A stretch of 5,531 nucleotides of DNA. It comes from an uncultured Caulobacterales bacterium. GTDB lineage: Bacteria; Pseudomonadota; Alphaproteobacteria; Caulobacterales; Maricaulaceae. Under the pieces are notes generated by a model. That model made no database searches and had not been told where the DNA came from. It saw nothing but the letters and a program-made list of their open reading frames with translations. A program made the position numbers and the translations under genes. Where the stretch lies: positions 1-5,531 of the forward strand of contig CALLME010000244.1 in the NCBI GenBank assembly GCA_938007945.1. The letters are read 5' to 3'. How positions within the stretch are numbered: the stretch's first letter is position 1; every line of letters begins with the position of its first letter. Shown here in pieces: positions 1 to 5,531 of the stretch.

Positions 1-1
1 G

Positions 2-193
2 CTTATCCAAGAGCTTCTGACGAGCCAAGGTGTCTCAGCTGATTTCGCGACTTATGTCACAGCGATTATTATCACCATTGATACACTCATCCTTGACCGT
101 ATGCGCACCATGCTCAACACGCAATCTGACAGTATGAGTACAGCGAATGGGCTTAAAATTTATTATAAGACGCCCAAGACCTTGGTGGACTGA
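2..193 (+). CDS. C-terminal end of an unrecognised protein (5' partial)
   Basis: An open frame enters from the left edge and ends at a TGA at 191-193, giving the last 63 residues of a protein. The visible part is helix-rich: an amphipathic stretch, then a hydrophobic run (VTAIIITIDTLILDRM, about residues 19-34 of the fragment), then a polar tail ending KTPKTLVD. I do not recognise a catalytic motif. The helical, hydrophobic segment followed by a polar tail would fit the ligand-binding/dimerisation end of a TetR-type regulator, but this is a weak guess because the DNA-binding half lies outside the window. It is probably real, because its stop sits one base before the esterase start, the spacing expected of co-transcribed genes. 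Its product may therefore be functionally linked to the esterase. Confidence 0.6.
   Translation, partial: LIQELLTSQGVSADFATYVTAIIITIDTLILDRMRTMLNTQSDSMSTANGLKIYYKTPKTLVD
184..188 (+). promoter_or_regulatory. Ribosome binding site of the esterase; decides its start
   Basis: GGTGG lies six bases before the ATG at 195. It lies inside the last codons of the upstream gene, so translation of the esterase is probably coupled to it. An ATG in the same frame at 147 would add 16 residues rich in Arg, Pro and Trp ahead of the signal peptide, which argues for 195 as the true start. Confidence 0.5.
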
Positions 194-194
194 T

Positions 195-1925
195 ATGCGC
201 CGACTACTTGCCCTCAGCGCCGCTTTTGCACTAGCTTCATGCGGAGATAAACCTGCTGAGCTATCACCTGTTATCTCGACGCCGCAAGGGTCTGTGCAAG
301 GCGTTGTCACAGACAGCGGATTTCACAATTTCAAAGGTATTCCATATGCTGCGCCGCCTGTCGGTGACCAACGCTGGCGCGCGCCCGCCCCTGCGCCGAC
401 ATGGAGTGAAACACGCGCCGCAACTGAGTTCTCGCCCATGTGCATGCAAGTCGTCAACGAAGGAAATGACAGTTTCTTTGAAAGGATTGTAGAAGGCAGC
501 GGTCTGTCCGCGTGGAAAGAGTTCTTAATTAAACGCGTCGCCGCAAACCTGCCCGTCTCGCCTATCTCAGAGGATTGTCTTTACTTAAATGTGCGCAACC
601 CTGCCCTCTCAGGTAACGGCACACCAAAAGACAAACTCCCTGTCATGGTCTGGATACATGGCGGCGGGCATCAATTCGGCTCAGGCGATTTTACCTATTA
701 CCAAGGCGATAGCCTGCCCGCAAAGGGCGTTGTGCTTGTGACCATTAATTACCGCCTCGGCGCCTTTGGCTATCTCGCTCATCCTGCGCTGTCAGCAGAT
801 GACCCGAACGGCGTGTCTGGTAATTACGGCACACTTGACCAAATCGCAGCTCTCACATGGGTGCGCGACAATATCAGCGTTTATGGCGGCGACCCTGACA
901 ATGTCACCATATTTGGTGAAAGCGCAGGCGCATGGTCCGTGACGGAAATGATGGCAAGCCCGCTGGCCAAAGGCTTATTTCACAAGGCCATCGGACAAAG
1001 CGGTAGCTCCGTCTATCATATGGGCCAAATGGACGGTGACGGCGTCGGTTGGGTCAGCGGATACGCTACGGCTGAGAAATTAGAAAATGCGCTCGGTATT
1101 GAAAACGTTAGTGCGAAAGAACTACGCGCGCTTCCTGCGGAGAAAATTCTAAACGTCCTGACGAATGATATTTCTGATGGCTTTCATCACGTGTCTGACG
1201 GATATGTCTTTCCCCAAAATGTTGGACTCGCGTTTAAAAACGGCAATTATAACAAAGTCCCCGTCCTCTTTGGCTATAATGCGGATGAAGCCACATTGTT
1301 CTTTCCCGATGACCCAGAACCAACAGTTTGGAAAGAAGGCTTCCCACACTCAGGCACGCGCGAGGACATGCAGACCTACCTCTCGGACGCCTTCCCGACG
1401 CAAGCCGAGAACATTATCAATCTTTACAGCCTTGATATGAACTCCAAAAAATTCGGCATGGACATGATGGGCGACGAAATCTTTGGCGTAAATATCCGCT
1501 ATACGGTTGAGCGCGCGGAAGCTGACGGACAAGCCGCATGGGCTTACACTTGGAACCGTGTCCCGCCGAGCGAGAGCCAAACAATCGGCGCATTTCATTC
1601 TGCCGAACTGCCCTTTGTCTTTGATACTTCGGAGCCTATTTTGGGCTATTCGGATGAAGACAAATTACTAACGGAACAGATGGTCGGTTATTGGTCAAAT
1701 TTTGCTAAAACAGGAAACCCCAATGGTGCAGGCTTACCAAACTGGCCACAATACGGTGGCAAAAATTGGCTCGCCATGGAGGCGAATACAAGTGATACAA
1801 CCCGCGTTGTAGAGAACTGGCGCGGCGATAAGCTCGACGCCCTATCAGAAGGGCTAACGGTGAAACTTGAACAGCTTGAAGCGCTGTCCAAATCCCCTCA
1901 AACTCAGAACACTATACTCGAATAG
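195..1925 (+). CDS. Lipoprotein-type carboxylesterase (type B / COesterase family)
   Basis: A serine hydrolase of the alpha/beta-fold type-B carboxylesterase family (PF00135 kind), expected to hydrolyse carboxylic esters in the periplasm or at the outer membrane; the substrate cannot be read from the sequence. The protein has 576 residues, normal for the family. Residues 1-16 form a lipoprotein signal: MRRLL, a hydrophobic core, then the lipobox L13-A14-S15-C16. Gly at +2 does not suggest inner-membrane retention. Family landmarks follow in order: EDCLYLNV (126-133), oxyanion-hole HGGG (155-158), nucleophile elbow GESAG with S243, acid E365 in GYNADEA, and H468 in GAFHSAELPFVF. The C-terminal YWSNFAKTGNPN is also typical. 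Apart from the lipidated C16 the only cysteines are C83 and C128, which match the conserved first disulfide of the family. The gene follows the upstream frame by one base, so it is likely in its operon. It ends two bases from the convergent dps stop. Confidence 0.93.
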   Translation: MRRLLALSAAFALASCGDKPAELSPVISTPQGSVQGVVTDSGFHNFKGIPYAAPPVGDQRWRAPAPAPTWSETRAATEFSPMCMQVVNEGNDSFFERIVEGSGLSAWKEFLIKRVAANLPVSPISEDCLYLNVRNPALSGNGTPKDKLPVMVWIHGGGHQFGSGDFTYYQGDSLPAKGVVLVTINYRLGAFGYLAHPALSADDPNGVSGNYGTLDQIAALTWVRDNISVYGGDPDNVTIFGESAGAWSVTEMMASPLAKGLFHKAIGQSGSSVYHMGQMDGDGVGWVSGYATAEKLENALGIENVSAKELRALPAEKILNVLTNDISDGFHHVSDGYVFPQNVGLAFKNGNYNKVPVLFGYNADEATLFFPDDPEPTVWKEGFPHSGTREDMQTYLSDAFPTQAENIINLYSLDMNSKKFGMDMMGDEIFGVNIRYTVERAEADGQAAWAYTWNRVPPSESQTIGAFHSAELPFVFDTSEPILGYSDEDKLLTEQMVGYWSNFAKTGNPNGAGLPNWPQYGGKNWLAMEANTSDTTRVVENWRGDKLDALSEGLTVKLEQLEALSKSPQTQNTILE

Positions 1926-1927
1926 AC

Positions 1928-2395
1928 CTAACTTGCCGTGGCGCGGAGCATCCAGGCAGTTTTCTCATGCAGGGTCACACGCGGCGCGACAACATCAGCG
2001 GTCGCGTCATCTCCGACCTCTTCTGCAATGCGCAATGCATTACGGGCGATTTTCGCGACCATTTCATGATCTTTTGCCAGAGTTTTGACCATGGCTTTCC
2101 AGTCGGGTGAACCTGTCTCTTCTTTAATTTCCGAAACTTTAGACATGGCCGCATAAGAATCTGGCGCATAAACACCCAAAGCTCTCACCCGTTCGGCAAG
2201 CTCATCAACGGCCGTCCACATTTCTGTATACTGTTCCATAAATTGAATATGTAACTGTTGAAAATGCGGGCCCTCGACATTCCAATGATAGCCGTGCGTC
2301 TTCAAGTAAAGCGTATATGTGCTTGCAAGAAGCCGGGTGACGCCTTCTGCCGAATTTAGGCGGTCTTCTTCTTTAATGCCAATATTAATATCCAT
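1928..2395 (-). CDS. dps: Dps family DNA-protecting mini-ferritin
   Basis: A 155-residue Dps/ferritin-like protein, expected to form a 12-subunit cytoplasmic shell that oxidises and stores ferrous iron and so protects DNA from peroxide damage. Family signatures are clear: RLLASTYTLYLKTHGYHWNV (21-40), then GPHFQQLH, VDELAERVRALG (63-74), APDSY, SEIKEETG and the C-terminal LHEKTAWMLRA. Aligned with E. coli Dps, the inter-subunit ferroxidase ligands H51, H63, D78 and E82 correspond to H37, H49, D64 and E68. The position of D67 (often Glu in relatives) is M53 here. The N-terminus is short, with few lysines, so DNA binding by an extended Lys-rich tail is doubtful. I chose the ATG at 2395 over one at 2437 because GAAAGAG precedes it and family similarity begins right after it. 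It lies 77 bp downstream of the nitrilase on the same strand. Confidence 0.95.
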   Translation of the reverse strand: MDINIGIKEEDRLNSAEGVTRLLASTYTLYLKTHGYHWNVEGPHFQQLHIQFMEQYTEMWTAVDELAERVRALGVYAPDSYAAMSKVSEIKEETGSPDWKAMVKTLAKDHEMVAKIARNALRIAEEVGDDATADVVAPRVTLHEKTAWMLRATAS

Positions 2396-2401
2396 GTCAC
2401 A

Positions 2402-2408
2402 CTCTTTC
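2402..2408 (-). promoter_or_regulatory. Ribosome binding site of dps; decides its start
   Basis: On the minus strand GAAAGAG stands six bases before the ATG at 2393-2395, within a purine-rich run. The alternative in-frame ATG at 2435-2437 has no comparable purine stretch at the right distance and would add a charged 14-residue leader not typical of Dps. Confidence 0.5.
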
Positions 2409-2424
2409 TTTTTCTCTTTCAGCC

Positions 2425-2454
2425 CACATATCGGCATGAATTTTTATCGTTCAA
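2425..2454 (-). promoter_or_regulatory. Possible promoter of dps
   Basis: Reading the minus strand, TTGAAC (2449-2454) could serve as a -35 and TATGTG (2425-2430) as a -10, with 18 bases between them. Each matches the sigma-70 consensus at four of six positions, so the call is weak. Its position in the 77-bp gap would let dps be expressed apart from the nitrilase. No clear OxyR or Fur operator was recognised. Confidence 0.25.
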
Positions 2455-2472
2455 GAGGCGATTCATTTAAAT

Positions 2473-3417
2473 CTATTCGTCCTCAAAGCTCGCTAAGCTT
2501 TGACGCGCGCGGTTCACAATCAGACGCGTCACATCAGGTCGCGAATAATGCCCGCTCGAGTCAAAGTTTTGACGCTCGCGACGCACAAAAGCGGGGTCTA
2601 GCTCCGCGTATCGCAGGCTTTCTTCACCGACGACAGGCGGCAATACCCAACTCCCATCGGGCGCAGCAATACAAGAGCCGCCGTTTGCGCCCATCTCGCC
2701 AAGACCTACCTTAATCTCAGCCGCAAGCGGCATGTCATCGGGAACATCCTGAGCACGCATAATGGCACTCACAGAGACGCAATAGCTACGCCCTTCCTTG
2801 GCGAGCACGGGTGTCAAATCTTCGGTATTGCGTAAATTTCCGGGCCAGCAGGCGACATGCAGGTCTTCGCCTTGCGCGTAAAGCGCGGCGCGAGAGAGCG
2901 GCATCCAGTTTTCCCAGCAATTAAGTCCGCCGACCGTGAACTCACCTAATTTATGCGTTCGAAGTCCATGACCATCGCCTGGCGACCAAACGAGGCGCTC
3001 CTCGTAAGTTGGCTGCAATTTACGGTGCACAGAGCCAATCTTGCCTACCGAGTTAATATACACAAAACTGCAATAGAGTGAGTGACCACTACGATCAGAG
3101 GCGCGTTCTATAATGCCGAGATAAGCCGCCATATTTGCAGCTTTGAGGGCGGCGCAAACACCGTCCAAATCGCCTCGCTCAATATTGACCGCTTGATCAG
3201 AATAAAGCGCAAACAATTCTTTTTGAGCCATGTTATCAAATTTTGCGCCGCCAGTAATATCTACCCAAAATGGATAGCCCGGTACAAAGCCTTCTGAAAA
3301 AACAATCAATTCAGCATTTTCCTTCGCCGCGATGTTTATTGCCTCTATGACTTTCTCTAGACCGCCGTCCCTATTCATCCAAATAGGGGAGAGTTGTGGT
3401 AGTGCAATTTTAAGCAT
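2473..3417 (-). CDS. Nitrilase (carbon-nitrogen hydrolase, branch-1 type)
   Basis: A cytoplasmic thiol enzyme of the nitrilase superfamily, likely converting a nitrile to the carboxylic acid and ammonia. The catalytic triad is visible: E42 in SEGFVPGYPFW, K133 in HRKLQPTYEERLVW and C167 in GGLNCWENWMPL. A further conserved Glu (E140) follows the lysine. The motif PGYPFW, the HRKLxPTxxER block and CWE after the nucleophile are features of true nitrilases and cyanide-degrading relatives, rather than of the amidase or carbamoylase branches. The 314 residues are near the short end for the family: the protein stops about 40 residues after the HYSRPDV segment. Since the C-terminal tail helps nitrilases build spiral oligomers, assembly may differ. 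Substrate preference (aliphatic, aromatic, arylaceto-) cannot be read. The ATG at 3417 has a good AAGGA ahead of it. The gene is divergent from the vWA protein gene and upstream of dps. Confidence 0.92.
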   Translation of the reverse strand: MLKIALPQLSPIWMNRDGGLEKVIEAINIAAKENAELIVFSEGFVPGYPFWVDITGGAKFDNMAQKELFALYSDQAVNIERGDLDGVCAALKAANMAAYLGIIERASDRSGHSLYCSFVYINSVGKIGSVHRKLQPTYEERLVWSPGDGHGLRTHKLGEFTVGGLNCWENWMPLSRAALYAQGEDLHVACWPGNLRNTEDLTPVLAKEGRSYCVSVSAIMRAQDVPDDMPLAAEIKVGLGEMGANGGSCIAAPDGSWVLPPVVGEESLRYAELDPAFVRRERQNFDSSGHYSRPDVTRLIVNRARQSLASFEDE

Positions 3418-3425
3418 TCTATTTG

Positions 3426-3430
3426 TCCTT
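3426..3430 (-). promoter_or_regulatory. Ribosome binding site of the nitrilase
   Basis: AAGGA on the minus strand, eight bases before the ATG at 3415-3417. It is the strongest Shine-Dalgarno in the window and supports the chosen start. Confidence 0.7.
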
Positions 3431-3450
3431 ATTGGCCTCTCGTGACCCTG

Positions 3451-3467
3451 ATTTTAGCAAACGCTAA
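3451..3467 (-). promoter_or_regulatory. Inverted repeat over a possible nitrilase -10 box
   Basis: In the 141-bp divergent spacer between the nitrilase and the TadG-like gene, TTAGC and GCTAA (3454-3458 and 3463-3467) form a perfect five-base inverted repeat around four bases. On the minus strand TAAAAT (3451-3456) overlaps one arm and matches the -10 consensus at five of six positions, about 33 bases ahead of the nitrilase start. No convincing -35 stands at 16-18 bases. An operator overlapping the promoter is possible, but short repeats occur by chance. I see no clear promoter for the + strand gene in the rest of the spacer. Confidence 0.25.
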
Positions 3468-3547
3468 CCCTAAACCGAGACGAAATAAACACGCTTTTTC
3501 GCTATCACTCTCTCCAAAGTGTTCAGAAATATCTGCTCGTGGCATAT

Positions 3548-3552
3548 AGAGG
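3548..3552 (+). promoter_or_regulatory. Ribosome binding site of the TadG-like gene; decides its start
   Basis: AGAGG touches the ATG at 3553 with no gap but lies six bases before the ATG at 3559, which is therefore the better start. A third in-frame ATG at 3574 has AAGG five bases ahead of it and cannot be excluded. Confidence 0.5.
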
Positions 3553-3558
3553 ATGATT

Positions 3559-4980
3559 ATGTTCAAGGCGAAAATGAAATCGAATTTACTTTCAGCTGTG
3601 GGGCAGTTCGGTAAAGAGACTGCAGGCAACATGTCGATGATTTTTGCGATTGGCCTCACGATAATGTTGGGCGCTGTTGGCGTCGCTATTGACTTAAGCG
3701 GCGTCGTCTCTGAAAAATCGCGTCTTCAAGATATTACAGATAGCGCCGTCCTAGCCGCCTCAGCTTCTGGCGAAACGGATAAGAAAAAGCTCGAAGAAGT
3801 CGTCGATGATGTTATGGCCAGCCATTCCAAAGACTACCGTGATTTCACCTATAAAATGACGCTTATTGACGAAAACATTCAAGTCGAGGCGAAAGCCAAG
3901 CACGAAACAGCGATTATGGGTATGTTTGGCTATGAGACGATTAATCTTAGCACGAAGTCAGGCGCACCTGTGCCAGAGGAGCTTCCTGTACACATCTCCC
4001 TAGTTGTCGACACCACAGACTCTATGGCCGGTGACAATTTGACATCCCTGCAAAATGCCGCAGGAGAACTCATTAAGATTATCAAAAAAAGCAAGGATGC
4101 CGGCGCAAAAATGGCTGTTGTTCCTTTTGGTAATTACGTGAATGTTGGCATGGATAACCGTAACGCAGACTGGATGGATGTTCCAGCTGATTTCACAGAA
4201 ACTGGGGACTGTTACATGTATAAACCCGTTAAGAGTAAGACAGGCTGCACATCCACAAGTAAGATTGGCTATAATGACGGTGTCCCTTACGATTATGAAA
4301 GCGAAGAGGGTTGCGTTTATGAATATGAGGATGATGAAGTTGAGTATTGTCCAGCCCCAAGAGATGTTCAATGGAACGGTTGTGCCGGTTCCAGAAATGA
4401 GCCTCTGAATATTTCAGCTGCAGCAAATGGCCGTACAGAAATTCCTGGTGCCATGGGCGTAAGCTGTGGCTCGGAAGTGCTCCCTCTGACTGACAACTTT
4501 AAAGGTGTTGAAGACGCGATTGATGATTTAACAACAAATGGCAACACTTACCTGCCGGCAGGAATTCTATGGGGGTGGCGCACATTGTTACCAGAAGCGC
4601 CTTATGCAAGCGCGAGTGTCTCTGATAAAACCGTTCGTGCCATTGTCTTTATGACGGACGGCGGGAACACAATGACGCAGTACGATAGAGACGGCACAGG
4701 CGACGACGCCTATCACCGTACAATTAGTCCTACAGATACTGATGGTGCCAAAAAAGCTTCAGACCGTATGGCCGCCGTGTGTGACGGCGCAAAGTCAGAC
4801 GGTATAACTGTCTTTACAGTGGCCTATAAAGTTCCTGACGGCGCGGCTGGAGGAACGGCTGATCTTGAAAACTGTGCTTCCTCTAGTGCAACGGCTTTCT
4901 CAGCCGAGAACGGTAAAGAACTTGAAGCCGCGTTTAAAGATATCGGCAAAGCTCTGGCGACCGTTCGTTTAACCTATTAG
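3559..4980 (+). CDS. TadG-like pilus-assembly protein with von Willebrand A domain
   Basis: A 473-residue envelope protein resembling TadG of the tight-adherence (Flp pilus) system. A short basic cytoplasmic N-terminus is followed by a GN pair (23-24) and one membrane segment (about 25-46, ending AID), the usual Tad-like N-terminal domain. The rest is probably periplasmic. A von Willebrand A fold runs from about 145 to the end, with a metal-site motif DTTDSM (D151, T153, S155), the loop NTYLPAGILWGWRTL with T330, and MTDGGNT with D367. The WGWRTL segment and WNGCAGSRNEPLN are typical of TadG relatives. Between the first metal loop and T330 lies a large insertion (about 205-310) that is acidic and Cys-rich. 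In total eight cysteines (218, 230, 252, 264, 275, 303, 408, 439) could form disulfides. No other tad/cpa gene is visible, so its role in pilus anchoring or adhesion is inferred. It is divergent from the nitrilase and followed by a terminator-like hairpin. Confidence 0.85.
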   Translation: MFKAKMKSNLLSAVGQFGKETAGNMSMIFAIGLTIMLGAVGVAIDLSGVVSEKSRLQDITDSAVLAASASGETDKKKLEEVVDDVMASHSKDYRDFTYKMTLIDENIQVEAKAKHETAIMGMFGYETINLSTKSGAPVPEELPVHISLVVDTTDSMAGDNLTSLQNAAGELIKIIKKSKDAGAKMAVVPFGNYVNVGMDNRNADWMDVPADFTETGDCYMYKPVKSKTGCTSTSKIGYNDGVPYDYESEEGCVYEYEDDEVEYCPAPRDVQWNGCAGSRNEPLNISAAANGRTEIPGAMGVSCGSEVLPLTDNFKGVEDAIDDLTTNGNTYLPAGILWGWRTLLPEAPYASASVSDKTVRAIVFMTDGGNTMTQYDRDGTGDDAYHRTISPTDTDGAKKASDRMAAVCDGAKSDGITVFTVAYKVPDGAAGGTADLENCASSSATAFSAENGKELEAAFKDIGKALATVRLTY

Positions 4981-5010
4981 ACTTCAGTTTCGTCATACCT
5001 AACTATGGTG

Positions 5011-5040
5011 GCGCGCTTAGGACAATTTAGCGCGTTCTCC
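5011..5040 (+). terminator. Terminator-like hairpin after the TadG-like gene
   Basis: CGCGCT (5012-5017) pairs perfectly with AGCGCG (5029-5034) around an 11-base loop, about 31 bases after the stop codon at 4980. A G-T pair can extend the stem by one. The bases after it (TTCTCC) are pyrimidine-rich but not a true T run, so intrinsic termination may be weak. Confidence 0.4.
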
Positions 5041-5053
5041 CTGACTTATTCAA

Positions 5054-5082
5054 TTGGGTCACGCGAATTTCCGTGCTAAATT
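5054..5082 (+). promoter_or_regulatory. Possible promoter of a leaderless HAD gene
   Basis: TTGGGT (5054-5059) and TAAATT (5077-5082) are 17 bases apart and resemble -35 and -10 boxes (three and four of six consensus positions). The -10 ends six bases before the ATG at 5089, so transcription would begin at or very near the start codon. This would explain the lack of a Shine-Dalgarno there. The box matches are weak. Confidence 0.3.
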
Positions 5083-5088
5083 TTGTGC

Positions 5089-5531
5089 ATGACGCGACTT
5101 GTGATTTTTGACTGCGATGGTGTGCTTGTCGATAGCGAAACTATTGCCAATCGCGTCATGGCGGAGCACATTACCAGTGCGGGTTGGCGCATGAGCGGCT
5201 CGGAGAGCGAAGCACGGTTTAAAGGTCTCACCATGGGCGGCGTGATAGAGCAAGTTGAATCCTATCTTGGACAAAGCCTGCCCCCGCGTTGGCTCGAACG
5301 GTTCGAACAAGACTGCTTTAGTGCATTTGCAGATGAAATTCAGCCCGTGGACGGTGTCATTGACCTCATCAGACGTATTCACCGTGCAGGACTTACCACC
5401 TGCGTCGCCTCCCAAGGCTCTCACGATAAAATGGCCGTGACGCTCAAGGCAGCAGGGCTAATCGATATGGTCGGCGCGCATATTTTTTCCGCTGCTGAAA
5501 TTGGGCGACCTAAGCCTGCACCTGATATTTT
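5089..5531 (+). CDS. HAD-superfamily phosphatase, YieH/beta-phosphoglucomutase-like (3' partial)
   Basis: The first 147 residues of a haloacid-dehalogenase-type hydrolase that runs off the right edge. Such enzymes are cytoplasmic and remove phosphate from small metabolites, often sugar phosphates, through an aspartyl-phosphate intermediate. Motif I is DCDGVLVDSE with nucleophile D8 and acid/base D10. A helical cap follows (about 15-85) and includes RFKGLTMG, like the subgroup containing E. coli YieH. Motif II is VASQGS with S108, where Asn more often follows the Ser. Motif III starts at K142 in GRPKPAPD. The final acidic motif IV would lie outside the window. The ATG at 5089 is chosen because an in-frame TAA stands at 5077-5079 and the D-x-D motif begins at the normal distance; a TTG at 5083 is the only alternative. 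No Shine-Dalgarno is seen. The substrate cannot be assigned. Confidence 0.9.
   Translation, partial: MTRLVIFDCDGVLVDSETIANRVMAEHITSAGWRMSGSESEARFKGLTMGGVIEQVESYLGQSLPPRWLERFEQDCFSAFADEIQPVDGVIDLIRRIHRAGLTTCVASQGSHDKMAVTLKAAGLIDMVGAHIFSAAEIGRPKPAPDI

Noticed and set aside
3..11. TTATCCAAG resembling a DnaA box
   Set aside because: It differs from TTATCCACA at two positions, is single and sits in a coding region; no AT-rich unwinding element or other boxes are near.
147..194. Longer esterase start at the ATG at 147
   Set aside because: It would overlap the upstream gene by 47 bases and put a Trp/Arg/Pro-rich leader before a clean lipoprotein signal; the ATG at 195 has GGTGG at six bases.
2382..2391. 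Perfect palindrome ATATTAATAT near the dps start
   Set aside because: It lies inside the coding sequence and follows from the codons for Asp-Ile-Asn-Ile; an operator there is not needed to explain it.
2319..2714. Open frame on the + strand opposite dps and the nitrilase
   Set aside because: It lies opposite strongly supported family proteins, is low in complexity (Ser/Arg-rich) and has no recognisable motif.
3463..3476. CTAACCCTAAACC resembling a telomere-like repeat
   Set aside because: It is about one and a half imperfect units and is explained by chance in a bacterial spacer.
4000..4371. Minus-strand open frame within the TadG-like gene
   Set aside because: It is a shadow of the vWA coding region, with no ribosome binding site and no family features.
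5059..5424. Minus-strand open frame opposite the HAD gene
   Set aside because: The + strand carries all expected HAD motifs in order; the opposite frame has none.
1..5531. A defence, mobile or other undescribed multi-gene system
   Set aside because: All complete genes belong to known families with unrelated roles. No repeats, integrase, transposase, toxin-antitoxin pair or array was found.

Overview
The window reads as ordinary chromosome from an alphaproteobacterium, perhaps a marine stalked or prosthecate type (Hyphomonadaceae/Maricaulales-like). This is inferred from a Tad-type vWA protein, a Dps of the alphaproteobacterial kind, roughly balanced base composition and compact gene packing. 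No species can be named from the sequence alone. There are six genes: two cut by the window edges and four complete. No RNA gene, CRISPR array, insertion sequence or phage gene was seen.

Layout. On the + strand, the end of an unrecognised gene (2-193) is followed after one base by a lipoprotein-type carboxylesterase (195-1925). The esterase converges on a minus-strand pair with only two bases between the stop codons. The pair is a nitrilase (2473-3417, transcribed first) and the mini-ferritin Dps (1928-2395), which has a 77-bp leader with a possible promoter of its own. A 141-bp divergent spacer (3418-3558) separates the nitrilase from a + strand TadG-like protein, with one N-terminal membrane segment and a large periplasmic von Willebrand A domain (3559-4980). 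After a terminator-like hairpin, a HAD-family phosphatase gene starts at 5089 and runs off the right edge. It has no Shine-Dalgarno and may be leaderless.

How they work together. The genes do not form one pathway. The esterase (envelope ester hydrolysis), nitrilase (nitrile hydrolysis), Dps (iron and DNA protection) and HAD phosphatase look like separate housekeeping or accessory metabolic functions. The vWA protein is a surface or envelope component apparently without other Tad genes in view. I do not see an undescribed multi-gene system. The most interesting details are a replaced ferroxidase ligand in Dps, an orphan TadG-like protein with a Cys-rich acidic insertion and a variant MIDAS motif, and the candidate leaderless HAD gene.
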